A DNA stretch of 14,221 bases. Origin: an uncultured Gammaproteobacteria bacterium. GTDB lineage: Bacteria > Pseudomonadota > Gammaproteobacteria > UBA9214. Position 1 is the first letter of the stretch. Every line of letters begins with the position of its first letter. The notes beneath the pieces were generated by a model that saw only the letters and a program-made list of their open reading frames with translations, made no database searches and was not told the DNA's origin. The translations under genes and the position numbers were made by a program. Below are positions 8,239 to 14,221 of the stretch, in pieces. Location: assembly GCA_905480305.1 (NCBI GenBank), contig CAJQPV010000317.1:1-14221 (forward strand). Direction: 5' to 3'.

Positions 8239-8315
8239 TGGCGGAGTGGACGGGACTCGAACCCGCGACCCCCGGCGTGACAGGCCGGTATTCTAACCAG
8301 CTGAACTACCACTCC
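8239..8315 (-). tRNA. tRNA-Asp (anticodon GUC)
   Basis: A 77-nt gene with encoded CCA. The acceptor arms GGAGTGG and CCACTCC pair fully, the D stem is GTTC/GAAT, the anticodon stem is CCGGC/GCCGG, and the loop CTGTCAC carries anticodon GTC. The T arm is GCGGG-TTCGAGT-CCCGT and the discriminator base is G, as expected for aspartate. It lies 6 bases after tRNA-Val and 12 bases before a terminator, so the two tRNAs should be processed from one transcript. Confidence 0.98.
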
Positions 8316-8321
8316 TATTCC

Positions 8322-8397
8322 TGGTGGGTGCTGAGGGGATCGAACCCCCGACATTCGCCTTGTAAGGGCGACGCTCTACCAGCTGAGCTAAGCACCC
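8322..8397 (-). tRNA. tRNA-Val (anticodon UAC)
   Basis: A 76-nt gene with encoded CCA. The acceptor arms GGGTGCT and AGCACCC pair, the D stem is GCTC/GAGC, the anticodon stem is TCGCC/GGCGA, and the loop CTTACAA carries anticodon TAC. The T arm is GGGGG-TTCGATC-CCCTC and the discriminator base is A, as usual for valine. Its first base is 9 bases after the hupB stop codon with no terminator between, so it is probably cut out of a hupB read-through transcript. Confidence 0.98.
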
Positions 8398-8406
8398 GAA
8401 GGCGCG

Positions 8407-8679
8407 CTAGTTTACGGCATCCTTGAATGCTTTGCCAGCTTTGAAGCCCGGAGAATTTGATGCCTTGATCTGAATAACTTCACCTGTTTGAGGATTACGT
8501 CCGGAGCGTGCTGCTCTTGCACGAACCGAAAAGGTTCCAAAGCCCGTCAAGGCTACCTGGTCGCCACTACCCAGGGCTTTAACGATGCTATCCAGCAGCG
8601 CTTCAGTCGCACTGGTTGCGTCAGCCTTGGAGAGGCCGGCCCCTTCGGCCACTGCGTCAATCAGTTCAGATTTATTCAT
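8407..8679 (-). CDS. hupB: DNA-binding protein HU, beta-type
   Basis: Small histone-like protein of 90 residues that binds and bends DNA as a dimer and organises the nucleoid. [21 protein letters not shown] is the helical dimerisation part. [22 protein letters not shown] (about 47-68) is the HU/IHF signature with the flexible DNA-gripping arm and its RNP tip. The C-terminus [12 protein letters not shown] is typical. The HU-beta assignment rests on similarity and on the conserved place just after lon. GAGGA lies 8 bases before ATG 8679. The gap back to the lon terminator (8680-8800) must hold its promoter; TATAAC at 8684-8689 resembles a -10 box but has no good -35, and an 18-base palindrome lies at 8741-8758. 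Two tRNA genes follow closely and probably share the transcript. Confidence 0.97.
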   Translation of the reverse strand: MNKSELIDAVAEGAGLSKADATSATEALLDSIVKALGSGDQVALTGFGTFSVRARAARSGRNPQTGEVIQIKASNSPGFKAGKAFKDAVN

Positions 8680-8740
8680 ATAGTTGTCCTCGGATAGTTA
8701 TATTCATTATTAAGAAAATGGCACTTGTCGCTGCCTGCAA

Positions 8741-8758
8741 ATGCCTCCATGGAAGCAT
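8741..8758. promoter_or_regulatory. Imperfect 18-base palindrome upstream of hupB
   Basis: ATGCCTCCATGGAAGCAT is self-complementary except for one base pair, centred on CCATGG, about 62-79 bases upstream of the hupB start. The size and symmetry suit a dimeric regulator's operator, and the location suits control of hupB. I do not recognise a known site, so it could be chance. Confidence 0.3.
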
Positions 8759-8800
8759 CCAGATCCAACCAGCGGGTATTAAAGCACAGTTACAGTAAGC

Positions 8801-8847
8801 AAAAAACCCGTCCGGGCCCTATTTTGTATCAGGGCCCGGACGGGTTT
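8801..8847 (-). terminator. Strong rho-independent terminator of lon
   Basis: Arms AAACCCGTCCGGGCCCT (8804-8820) and AGGGCCCGGACGGGTTT (8831-8847) pair perfectly over 17 bp around a 10-base loop. Leftward transcription from lon would finish with six T residues (8806-8801), giving a classic intrinsic terminator 20 bases after the lon stop. It insulates hupB from lon. Confidence 0.93.
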
Positions 8848-8866
8848 ATCAGATTGCTGCTGAATG

Positions 8867-11293
8867 TCAGTGAGCGGTCAGCGGGTTTTCCTTGCCCTTC
8901 CCCTTTGGCTTGGCGACCTTTCTGGGGCCTTCTTTGGCAGGGACTTCTTTGAGTGGTGTCGGCTGATGAGTCAGGGCAACTTCCAGCACCTCGTCGATCC
9001 ACCTGACCGGACGTATATCAAGTTTATCCGTTACGTTCTTCGGTATTTCAACAAGGTCTTTCCTGTTTTCCTCAGGAATCAATACGATAGAGATCCCACC
9101 ACGGTGAGCAGCAAGGAGTTTTTCTTTCAGTCCGCCGATGGGTAGTACCTCACCACGCAGCGTGATCTCGCCCGTCATGGCCACGTCAGCACGTACCGGG
9201 ATATTCGTCAGTGCCGAGACCAGTGCGGTACACATACCGACACCTGCACTCGGCCCGTCCTTCGGAGTGGCACCCTCAGGGACATGGATATGGATGTCAT
9301 ATTTCTGGTAAAAATCGTCATCAATACCCAGTGTTGCCGAGCGACTCCGTACAACTGTCATGGCAGCATGGATAGATTCCTGCATGACTTCACCCAGTTG
9401 GCCGGTATGAATCATCTTGCCCTTGCCAGTCACCATGGTTGACTCAATCGTGAGCAATTCACCGCCCACCTCTGTCCAGGCAAGACCGGTGACCTGACCT
9501 ACCTGATCATTTTCTTCGGCACGTCCATAGCGGAAGCGTTTTACACCGAGGTATTTCTCGAGATTCCTTGGCGTGACCGAAATCTTCTTGCCTTCCTTGT
9601 TCAATACCAGCTCTTTCACTACCTTGCGGCATATCTTGGAGATTTCACGCTCCAGGTTACGCACACCCGCTTCACGTGTGTAGTAACGCACAATATCCCG
9701 GATAGCATTTTCACTGATGGATATCTCGCTCTCTTTCAGACCACTGAGCTCAATCTGCTTTTTCAGCAGATAGCGCATGGCGATATTGATCTTTTCATCC
9801 TCGGTGTAACCCGGTATGCGAATGACCTCCATACGATCCAGCAGTGGCGCCGGAATATTCATGGTATTGGCAGTTGCCACAAACATCACATCTGACAGGT
9901 CAAAATCCACTTCCAGGTAATGATCGCCAAAAGTGTTGTTCTGCTCCGGATCCAGCACTTCAAGCAAAGCCGAGGAAGGATCGCCGCGGAAATCCATGGA
10001 CATCTTGTCCATTTCGTCCAGCAGGAACAGTGGATTTCTGGCAGACAGCTTTGACAGGTTCTGGATAATCTTGCCGGGCAAGGAACCAATATAGGTACGG
10101 CGATGACCACGAATTTCAGCTTCATCACGCACGCCACCCAGTGACATACGGGTAAACTTGCGTCCAGTGGCACGCGCAATAGAACGTCCCAGCGAGGTCT
10201 TGCCTACGCCAGGAGGGCCGACCAGGCACAGGATCGGACCCTTGAGCTTTTTAACACGCTGCTGCACAGCCAGGTACTCCAGGATCCTTTCCTTGACCTT
10301 CTCAAGTCCATAGTGATCTTCTTCAAGAACTGCTTCTGCTGCAGCCAGATCGTTGCGGATCTTGCTGCGTTTCTTCCAGGGCACACTGACAAGCCAGTCA
10401 ACATAGTTGCGTACCACCGTTGCCTCTGCCGACATCGGCGACATCATCTTTAGTTTGTTCAGCTCTGAAGTCGCTTTTTCAAGCGCCTCCTTGCTCGTGC
10501 CGGCTTTCTTGATCTTTTGTTCAAGTTCTTCCAGTTCATTGGGTACATCGTCCATGTCGCCAAGTTCTTTCTGGATGGCTTTCATCTGCTCATTCAGGTA
10601 GTACTCACGCTGGCTCTTTTCCATCTGCTGTTTGACTCGACCTCGTATGCGTTTTTCAATCTGCATAATGTCGATTTCACCTTCAATCAGAACCATCAGG
10701 CGTTCGATGCGAGGGGTACAGCCTTCAATCTCAAGTATCTTTTGCTTTTCATCCAGCTTCAGTGACATGTGCGCTGCGATAGTATCCGCAAGGCGACCGG
10801 GCTCCTCAATGCCGGAAAGAGATGTCAGTATTTCCGGCGGGACTTTCTTGTTCAGTTTGACATACTGGTCAAACAGGGCCAGCAGAGAGCGGGTCTGGAT
10901 TTCAAGTTCCTTGTTATCCGCGTCTTCTTCCTGCACCAGCACCTCGAGGTGGGCCGTAAAGAAGGTGTCAGTGTTTTCATAACCGGTTATACGCACACGC
11001 TCTGCGCCCTCAACGAGGACCTTGACGGTGCCATCAGGAAGCTTCAGCAACTGCAGAATGGTCGATAATGTCCCTATCTCGTAGATGTCATCGACGGAGG
11101 GGTCATCAACCTCAGCATTCTTCTGGGCAACCAGCAGGATCTTCTTGTCTTCCTGCATGGCGGTATCCAGAGCGTTGATCGATTTTTCGCGACCAACAAA
11201 AAGCGGTATCACCATGTGGGGATAAACCACGACATCCCTGAGCGGCAATACCGGTATCGCGTTTGTGGCTTGATCTGTCATAACAGTGCCCAT
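8867..11293 (-). CDS. lon: ATP-dependent protease Lon (La)
   Basis: Hexameric cytosolic AAA+ serine protease that degrades misfolded proteins and specific regulators. The 808 residues are slightly longer than E. coli Lon (784), mostly through a Lys/Pro-rich tail (about 776-808). The N-terminal substrate-recognition domain (about 13-205, [19 protein letters not shown]) is followed by a coiled-coil segment (about 210-285) and the AAA+ module. That module carries Walker [10 protein letters not shown] at 359-367 and Walker [11 protein letters not shown], with GYTEDEK further on. The protease domain holds the Ser-Lys dyad: S682 in [11 protein letters not shown] and K725 in [14 protein letters not shown], equivalent to E. 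coli S679 and K722. ATG 11293 has AGGA only 3 bases upstream. ATG 11281 (MTDQATN) is a real alternative and brings the numbering closer to E. coli. A sigma-32-type promoter lies about 120 bases upstream, and a strong terminator follows the stop. Confidence 0.98.
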   Translation of the reverse strand: MGTVMTDQATNAIPVLPLRDVVVYPHMVIPLFVGREKSINALDTAMQEDKKILLVAQKNAEVDDPSVDDIYEIGTLSTILQLLKLPDGTVKVLVEGAERVRITGYENTDTFFTAHLEVLVQEEDADNKELEIQTRSLLALFDQYVKLNKKVPPEILTSLSGIEEPGRLADTIAAHMSLKLDEKQKILEIEGCTPRIERLMVLIEGEIDIMQIEKRIRGRVKQQMEKSQREYYLNEQMKAIQKELGDMDDVPNELEELEQKIKKAGTSKEALEKATSELNKLKMMSPMSAEATVVRNYVDWLVSVPWKKRSKIRNDLAAAEAVLEEDHYGLEKVKERILEYLAVQQRVKKLKGPILCLVGPPGVGKTSLGRSIARATGRKFTRMSLGGVRDEAEIRGHRRTYIGSLPGKIIQNLSKLSARNPLFLLDEMDKMSMDFRGDPSSALLEVLDPEQNNTFGDHYLEVDFDLSDVMFVATANTMNIPAPLLDRMEVIRIPGYTEDEKINIAMRYLLKKQIELSGLKESEISISENAIRDIVRYYTREAGVRNLEREISKICRKVVKELVLNKEGKKISVTPRNLEKYLGVKRFRYGRAEENDQVGQVTGLAWTEVGGELLTIESTMVTGKGKMIHTGQLGEVMQESIHAAMTVVRSRSATLGIDDDFYQKYDIHIHVPEGATPKDGPSAGVGMCTALVSALTNIPVRADVAMTGEITLRGEVLPIGGLKEKLLAAHRGGISIVLIPEENRKDLVEIPKNVTDKLDIRPVRWIDEVLEVALTHQPTPLKEVPAKEGPRKVAKPKGKGKENPLTAH

Positions 11294-11410
11294 CCATCCT
11301 GATTAAGTCGATTTGCTCCGGGAACCTGGTTGTAAACCATCGTGACATTGGCTTACCCGGATACTTCCTGTCGATTGTGTGGTTTTCTGAACCGCAGTCA
11401 CGAATCTCTT

Positions 11411-11438
11411 ATATGGGGATCGATTACAGTACTTCAAC
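11411..11438 (-). promoter_or_regulatory. Sigma-32 (RpoH) heat-shock promoter of lon
   Basis: Read leftward, GTTGAA (11438-11433), a 14-base spacer, then CCCCATAT (11418-11411) and AAGAG. This matches the RpoH consensus CTTGAA-N13-17-CCCCATnTA closely, with a perfect -10 core. It is correctly oriented and would start transcription near 11404, giving a leader of about 110 bases before lon. lon is a known heat-shock gene in E. coli and relatives. Confidence 0.8.
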
Positions 11439-11484
11439 CATTTTTTGACAGGTATTAAACTTACAGCAAGGAATATGCCAGCCA

Positions 11485-11527
11485 GGCAAAAAAGACCGCT
11501 ATAATTATAACTTGTTAGTTATTATAG
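11485..11527 (-). terminator. Probable AT-rich terminator after clpX
   Basis: Read leftward 12 bases after the clpX stop, ATAACT-AACA-AGTTAT forms a hairpin. CTATA/TATAG extends it, with a three-base bulge between. Six T residues follow (11493-11488) shortly after the stem. The stem is weak because it is nearly all A-T, so termination may be partial and some clpX transcripts could run into lon. Confidence 0.4.
11515..11526. repeat. 12-base direct repeat, copy 1 (clpX-lon gap)
   Basis: TTAGTTATTATA occurs here and again, in the same orientation, at 12865-12876 in the clpP-clpX gap. On the minus strand it reads TATAATAACTAA and so contains a perfect -10 hexamer. Here it forms one arm of the probable clpX terminator. 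Confidence 0.45.
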
Positions 11528-11538
11528 AGATTTATATT

Positions 11539-12810
11539 TTACTCAGAAGCAGCGATGGCTTCTGGAGCGTCAAAAATCATGTATGGCTTGGTTTCACCGC
11601 CAATAACATTCTCATCAATGACTACTTTACTGACGCCTTCCATCGAAGGCAGGTCGTACATGGTATCCAGCAGAATCTGCTCCATAATGGTGCGCAGCCC
11701 GCGTGCCCCGGTTTTGCGCTCCATTGCCTTTTTGGCAACGGCGCGGAGGGCATCTTCCCTGAATTCAATCTCGCAGCCTTCCATATCAAACAGCTTCTCA
11801 TACTGCTTGGTGAGGGCATTCTTTGGTTCAGTCAGAATCTGAATCAGCGCATCTTCATCCAGTTCTTCCAGCGTAGCGACTACCGGCAGGCGTCCGACAA
11901 ATTCCGGGATTAAACCGTACTTAATGAGGTCTTGCGGCTCAACATCGAAAAGCACTTCGCCAAGATTGCTCTCTTCATCCTTGCTCTTGATTTCAGCTGA
12001 AAAACCAATGCCGCCTTTTTCGGAACGACTGCGAATAATCTTGTCCAGACCTGCAAAGGCACCACCAACGATAAACAGAATGTTTGAGGTATCAACCTGC
12101 AAAAATTCCTGCTGCGGGTGTTTGCGTCCACCCTGGGGCGGAACAGAAGCTACCGTGCCTTCGATCAACTTAAGGAGCGCCTGCTGTACGCCTTCACCGG
12201 ACACATCCCGTGTAATGGACGGGTTATCGGATTTTCGGGATATTTTGTCGATTTCATCGATATAGACAATACCGGTCTGGGCCTTGTCGACATCATAATC
12301 ACACTTTTGCAACAGCTTCTGGATGATGTTTTCTACGTCTTCACCGACGTAACCGGCTTCTGTGAGTGTGGTTGCGTCTGCAATAGTAAAGGGCACATCA
12401 AGGAAACGTGCCAGTGTTTCGGCCAGCAAGGTCTTGCCTGAACCTGTAGGTCCAATCAGCAGGATATTGCTCTTGGAAAGCTCAACATCGTCTTTCTTGG
12501 TCTGAGCTTCAAGGCGCTTGTAGTGGTTATATACCGCCACAGACAGCACCTTTTTGGCACGTATCTGGCCAATGACGTATTCGTTAAGGACTTCGTTTAT
12601 TTCCTGGGGTGTTGGCAGCTTTTCACCGCCACTAGCGGTTTTTTCCTGCATCTCTTCACGAATGATATCGTTACAGAGTTCAACGCACTCATCACATACA
12701 AAGACAGAAGGTCCGGCAATCAACTTCCGAACCTCGTGCTGGCTTTTGCCGCAGAATGAACAGTAGAGCAATTTCCCGTCTTCGCCCTTTCCGTTACGTT
12801 CGTTGCTCAT
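11539..12810 (-). CDS. clpX: ATP-dependent Clp protease ATP-binding subunit ClpX
   Basis: AAA+ unfoldase that recognises tagged or specific substrates, unfolds them and feeds them to ClpP. The 423 residues match E. coli (424). The N-terminal zinc-binding domain has C17-x2-C20 and C39-x2-C42 (CSFC, CDEC). Walker A is GPTGSGKT at 120-127, the pore-1 loop is GYVG at 153-156, Walker B is IVYIDEID at 181-188, the RKH loop is at 229-231, and sensor 2 is GARGLR at 368-373. The IGF tripeptide at 268-270, the loop that docks on ClpP, is present, so this is a true ClpP partner. GAGGA lies 6 bases before ATG 12810. clpP is 131 bases upstream. A perfect TATAAT at 12871-12876 could be the -10 of a separate clpX promoter, but no good -35 is visible. 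Confidence 0.98.
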   Translation of the reverse strand: MSNERNGKGEDGKLLYCSFCGKSQHEVRKLIAGPSVFVCDECVELCNDIIREEMQEKTASGGEKLPTPQEINEVLNEYVIGQIRAKKVLSVAVYNHYKRLEAQTKKDDVELSKSNILLIGPTGSGKTLLAETLARFLDVPFTIADATTLTEAGYVGEDVENIIQKLLQKCDYDVDKAQTGIVYIDEIDKISRKSDNPSITRDVSGEGVQQALLKLIEGTVASVPPQGGRKHPQQEFLQVDTSNILFIVGGAFAGLDKIIRSRSEKGGIGFSAEIKSKDEESNLGEVLFDVEPQDLIKYGLIPEFVGRLPVVATLEELDEDALIQILTEPKNALTKQYEKLFDMEGCEIEFREDALRAVAKKAMERKTGARGLRTIMEQILLDTMYDLPSMEGVSKVVIDENVIGGETKPYMIFDAPEAIAASE

Positions 12811-12864
12811 GTTGTATCCTCATGAATTGTCATCACTGCCCGTTCCTGACCTTTTTTAACATTA

Positions 12865-12876
12865 TTAGTTATTATA
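12865..12876. repeat. 12-base direct repeat, copy 2, with a TATAAT box upstream of clpX
   Basis: Second copy of TTAGTTATTATA (first at 11515-11526). On the minus strand it gives TATAATAACTAA, a perfect -10 hexamer 61 bases before the clpX start. No -35 close to consensus lies 16-18 bases further upstream, so promoter function is tentative. Confidence 0.4.
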
Positions 12877-12880
12877 AATC

Positions 12881-12904
12881 AACCCCTTCTAAACTAAGGC
12901 GGTT
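12881..12904. other. Bulged hairpin in the clpP-clpX gap
   Basis: On the minus strand AACC-G-CCTT and AAGGGGTT pair over 8 bp with one bulged G around a 7-base loop. No T-run follows in the clpP-to-clpX direction, so it is not a normal terminator there. On the plus strand TTTTATTG follows it, but no plus-strand gene needs a terminator. It could act as a processing or stabilising element between clpP and clpX. Confidence 0.3.
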
Positions 12905-12941
12905 TTATTGAGCGCACAGGCCGTAAATCATGGGCTGGTGC

Positions 12942-13598
12942 TTAACTGAAATCCAGGCCGTCACCTTCGTCCTGACGCTGGTCAATGATTTCATCAATCA
13001 GGCCATAGGCTTTGGCTTCTTCTGCACCCATGAAATTATCCCGGTCGGTATCACCCTGGATTGTTTCCAGTGTCTGTCCGGTATGATTTGCAAGAATAAG
13101 ATTGAGCTTTTCACGAATCAGGAGAATTTCCCGGGCATGGATATCAATATCCGTTGCCTGCCCCTGAAAGCCACCCAGCGGTTGATGGATCATCACGCGT
13201 GAGTGTGGCAGGCAGATTCGCTTGCCCTTTGCACCACCGGCAAGCAGCAGTGCACCCATGCTGGCTGCCTGGCCAACACACATGGTGCTGACGTCTGCCT
13301 TGACGAACTGCATGGTGTCGTAAATCGCAAGCCCGGCTGTCACTGAACCACCCGGTGAATTGATGTAGAGATGAATATCCTTGTCCGGATTTTCTGACTC
13401 GAGGAACAACAGCTGCGCAACAATGACGTTTGCCATGTAGTCCTCAACGGGTCCTACCATGAATACCACACGCTCCTTGAGCAGGCGTGAGTAGATATCG
13501 TAAGAACGTTCACCTCTGGATGTCTGTTCAATGACGATGGGCACGAGGTTCAGTGCCTGGGTATTTTGTGCTCCATACATAGAGTTGCTATCGGTCAT
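12942..13598 (-). CDS. clpP: ATP-dependent Clp protease proteolytic subunit ClpP
   Basis: Serine peptidase that forms the 14-subunit chamber degrading proteins unfolded by ClpX (or ClpA). The 218 residues include a short N-terminal leader probably removed by self-cleavage, as in E. coli, leaving a mature start near [25 protein letters not shown]. The catalytic triad is complete: S113 in GQAASMGA, H138 in [10 protein letters not shown], and D187 in DRDNFM. These are offset by two from the E. coli precursor positions 111, 136 and 185. [19 protein letters not shown] is the conserved oxyanion-side segment. ATG 13598 has AAGGA 9 bases upstream; ATG at residue 7 is a less likely alternative. The gene starts 3 bases after the tig stop, so co-transcription with tig is likely. 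clpX follows after 131 bases. Confidence 0.98.
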   Translation of the reverse strand: MTDSNSMYGAQNTQALNLVPIVIEQTSRGERSYDIYSRLLKERVVFMVGPVEDYMANVIVAQLLFLESENPDKDIHLYINSPGGSVTAGLAIYDTMQFVKADVSTMCVGQAASMGALLLAGGAKGKRICLPHSRVMIHQPLGGFQGQATDIDIHAREILLIREKLNLILANHTGQTLETIQGDTDRDNFMGAEEAKAYGLIDEIIDQRQDEGDGLDFS

Positions 13599-13601
13599 TC
13601 A

Positions 13602-14221
13602 CTAGGTTCCTTGAGACTGTTTGGCTTCTTCAACAAGCGCGCTAAAGGTGGTTTTTACCTCTTTCAAATCGACACCGCTGTGCTCGACAATCCAGTCAAC
13701 GACCTGTTCTTCAATGACAGCCGACTGGACACCCGATAGCATTTCCTGGTTGCCGTAATACCACTGCACCACTTCTTCCGGTTTTTCATATGAAGAGGCA
13801 ATCGTTTCAACCATTTGCCGGACGCGGTCAGGATCAATCTGGAGCTGATTATGCTTGGCAATTTCCGAGACAATTACACCGAGTTTTACTCGTCGTTCAG
13901 CCTTGGCTTCAATTTCCGAGGCATCTTGAGAAACACCTTCCTGCTGTTTTGCACGCAGTTGCTGAATCTCGCCGTCAACCAGGGTGGCGGGCACTTCAAC
14001 CGGATTGGCATCCAGCAAGCCGTTAAAAACCTGTTCTTTCAGCTTGGAAGCAATCAACCCCTTTAATTCACGATTCATATTCTCGCGAATTTCATCCTTC
14101 AACCCTTCAATCCCGCCTTCTGCAATTCCGAAGGCCTGTGCAAAATCATCATCAAGTGCAGGCAGCTCTATTTCAGAAACGGCGTGTACCTTGACATTAA
14201 AACTGGCTGCTTTACCTGCCA
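13602..14221 (-). CDS. tig: Trigger factor (C-terminal part; gene runs off the window)
   Basis: Ribosome-associated chaperone and prolyl isomerase that shields nascent chains at the exit tunnel. About 205 C-terminal residues are visible. The first (AGKAASFNVKVHAVSEIELPALDDDFA) are the end of the FKBP-type isomerase domain and the linker. Next come AFGIAEGGIEGLKDEIRENMNRELKGLIASKLKEQVFNGLL and an all-helical chaperone domain to the stop at 13602, ending in VEEAKQSQGT. The frame continues without interruption past a TTG at 14102, so that is not the start. The ribosome-binding N-terminal domain, with its signature loop, lies beyond base 14221. The order tig-clpP-clpX-lon is the classical one in gammaproteobacteria and supports the call. 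Confidence 0.95.
   Translation of the reverse strand, partial: AGKAASFNVKVHAVSEIELPALDDDFAQAFGIAEGGIEGLKDEIRENMNRELKGLIASKLKEQVFNGLLDANPVEVPATLVDGEIQQLRAKQQEGVSQDASEIEAKAERRVKLGVIVSEIAKHNQLQIDPDRVRQMVETIASSYEKPEEVVQWYYGNQEMLSGVQSAVIEEQVVDWIVEHSGVDLKEVKTTFSALVEEAKQSQGT

Noticed and set aside
8238..8426. Plus-strand open frame reading MAEWTGLEPATPGVTG...
   Set aside because: This is the well-known false protein made by translating the antisense of tRNA genes, and it covers the tRNA-Asp and tRNA-Val genes exactly.
12905..12960. Possible sigma-32 promoter (CCCATGAT) before clpX
   Set aside because: No CTTGAA-like -35 lies at the right distance, and the match to the -10 is poor.
13602..14102. 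Short tig version starting at TTG 14102
   Set aside because: The frame continues upstream to the window edge with clear trigger-factor sequence, so the gene is simply cut by the window.
1..14221. CRISPR array, insertion sequence, prophage or defence system
   Set aside because: No regularly spaced repeats, transposase, integrase or toxin/nuclease gene is visible. Every large open frame belongs to a known housekeeping or transport family.

Overview
The window looks like chromosomal DNA of a gammaproteobacterium. Base composition is moderate, with no obvious compositional break between genes. The core gene order is tig-clpP-clpX-lon-hupB-ppiD, followed by fabI and a peptide-type ABC transporter. 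From memory this closely matches the Pseudomonas aeruginosa PA1800-PA1811 neighbourhood. Two things differ from that order: a tRNA-Val/tRNA-Asp pair sits between hupB and ppiD, and a dicarboxylate/amino-acid symporter gene lies between ppiD and fabI. I cannot assign a genus.

Layout from right to left, which is the direction of transcription for everything except fabI. The 3' part of tig (trigger factor) is followed 3 bases later by clpP. After a 131-base gap comes clpX, then a 245-base gap holding a probable clpX terminator and a very good heat-shock (sigma-32 type) promoter for lon. lon ends at a perfect 17-bp-stem terminator. hupB follows, with tRNA-Val(UAC) 9 bases after its stop codon, tRNA-Asp(GUC) 6 bases further on, and a shared terminator. 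ppiD is followed 11 bases later by a GTG-started symporter gene. The symporter converges with fabI, and the two coding ends overlap by 15 bases. fabI is the only rightward gene. It diverges from an oppA-like lipoprotein gene, which is translationally coupled (TGATG, then ATGA) to an oppB-like permease and an oppC-like permease.

Themes: ribosome-associated folding (trigger factor), cytosolic proteolysis (ClpXP, Lon), nucleoid structure (HU), periplasmic folding (PpiD), membrane lipid synthesis (FabI) and solute uptake. This is mainly housekeeping and stress-response DNA. I found no defence island, CRISPR array, integrase or transposon.

The strongest anomaly is at the left end. Bases 90-757 encode the first part of the oppC-like permease on the minus strand. 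Bases 3-89 encode a recognisable C-terminal piece of the same kind of permease on the plus strand. The coding strand therefore flips inside one gene at about base 87-95. This is either a real inversion or a fold-back artefact of amplification or assembly at a contig end.
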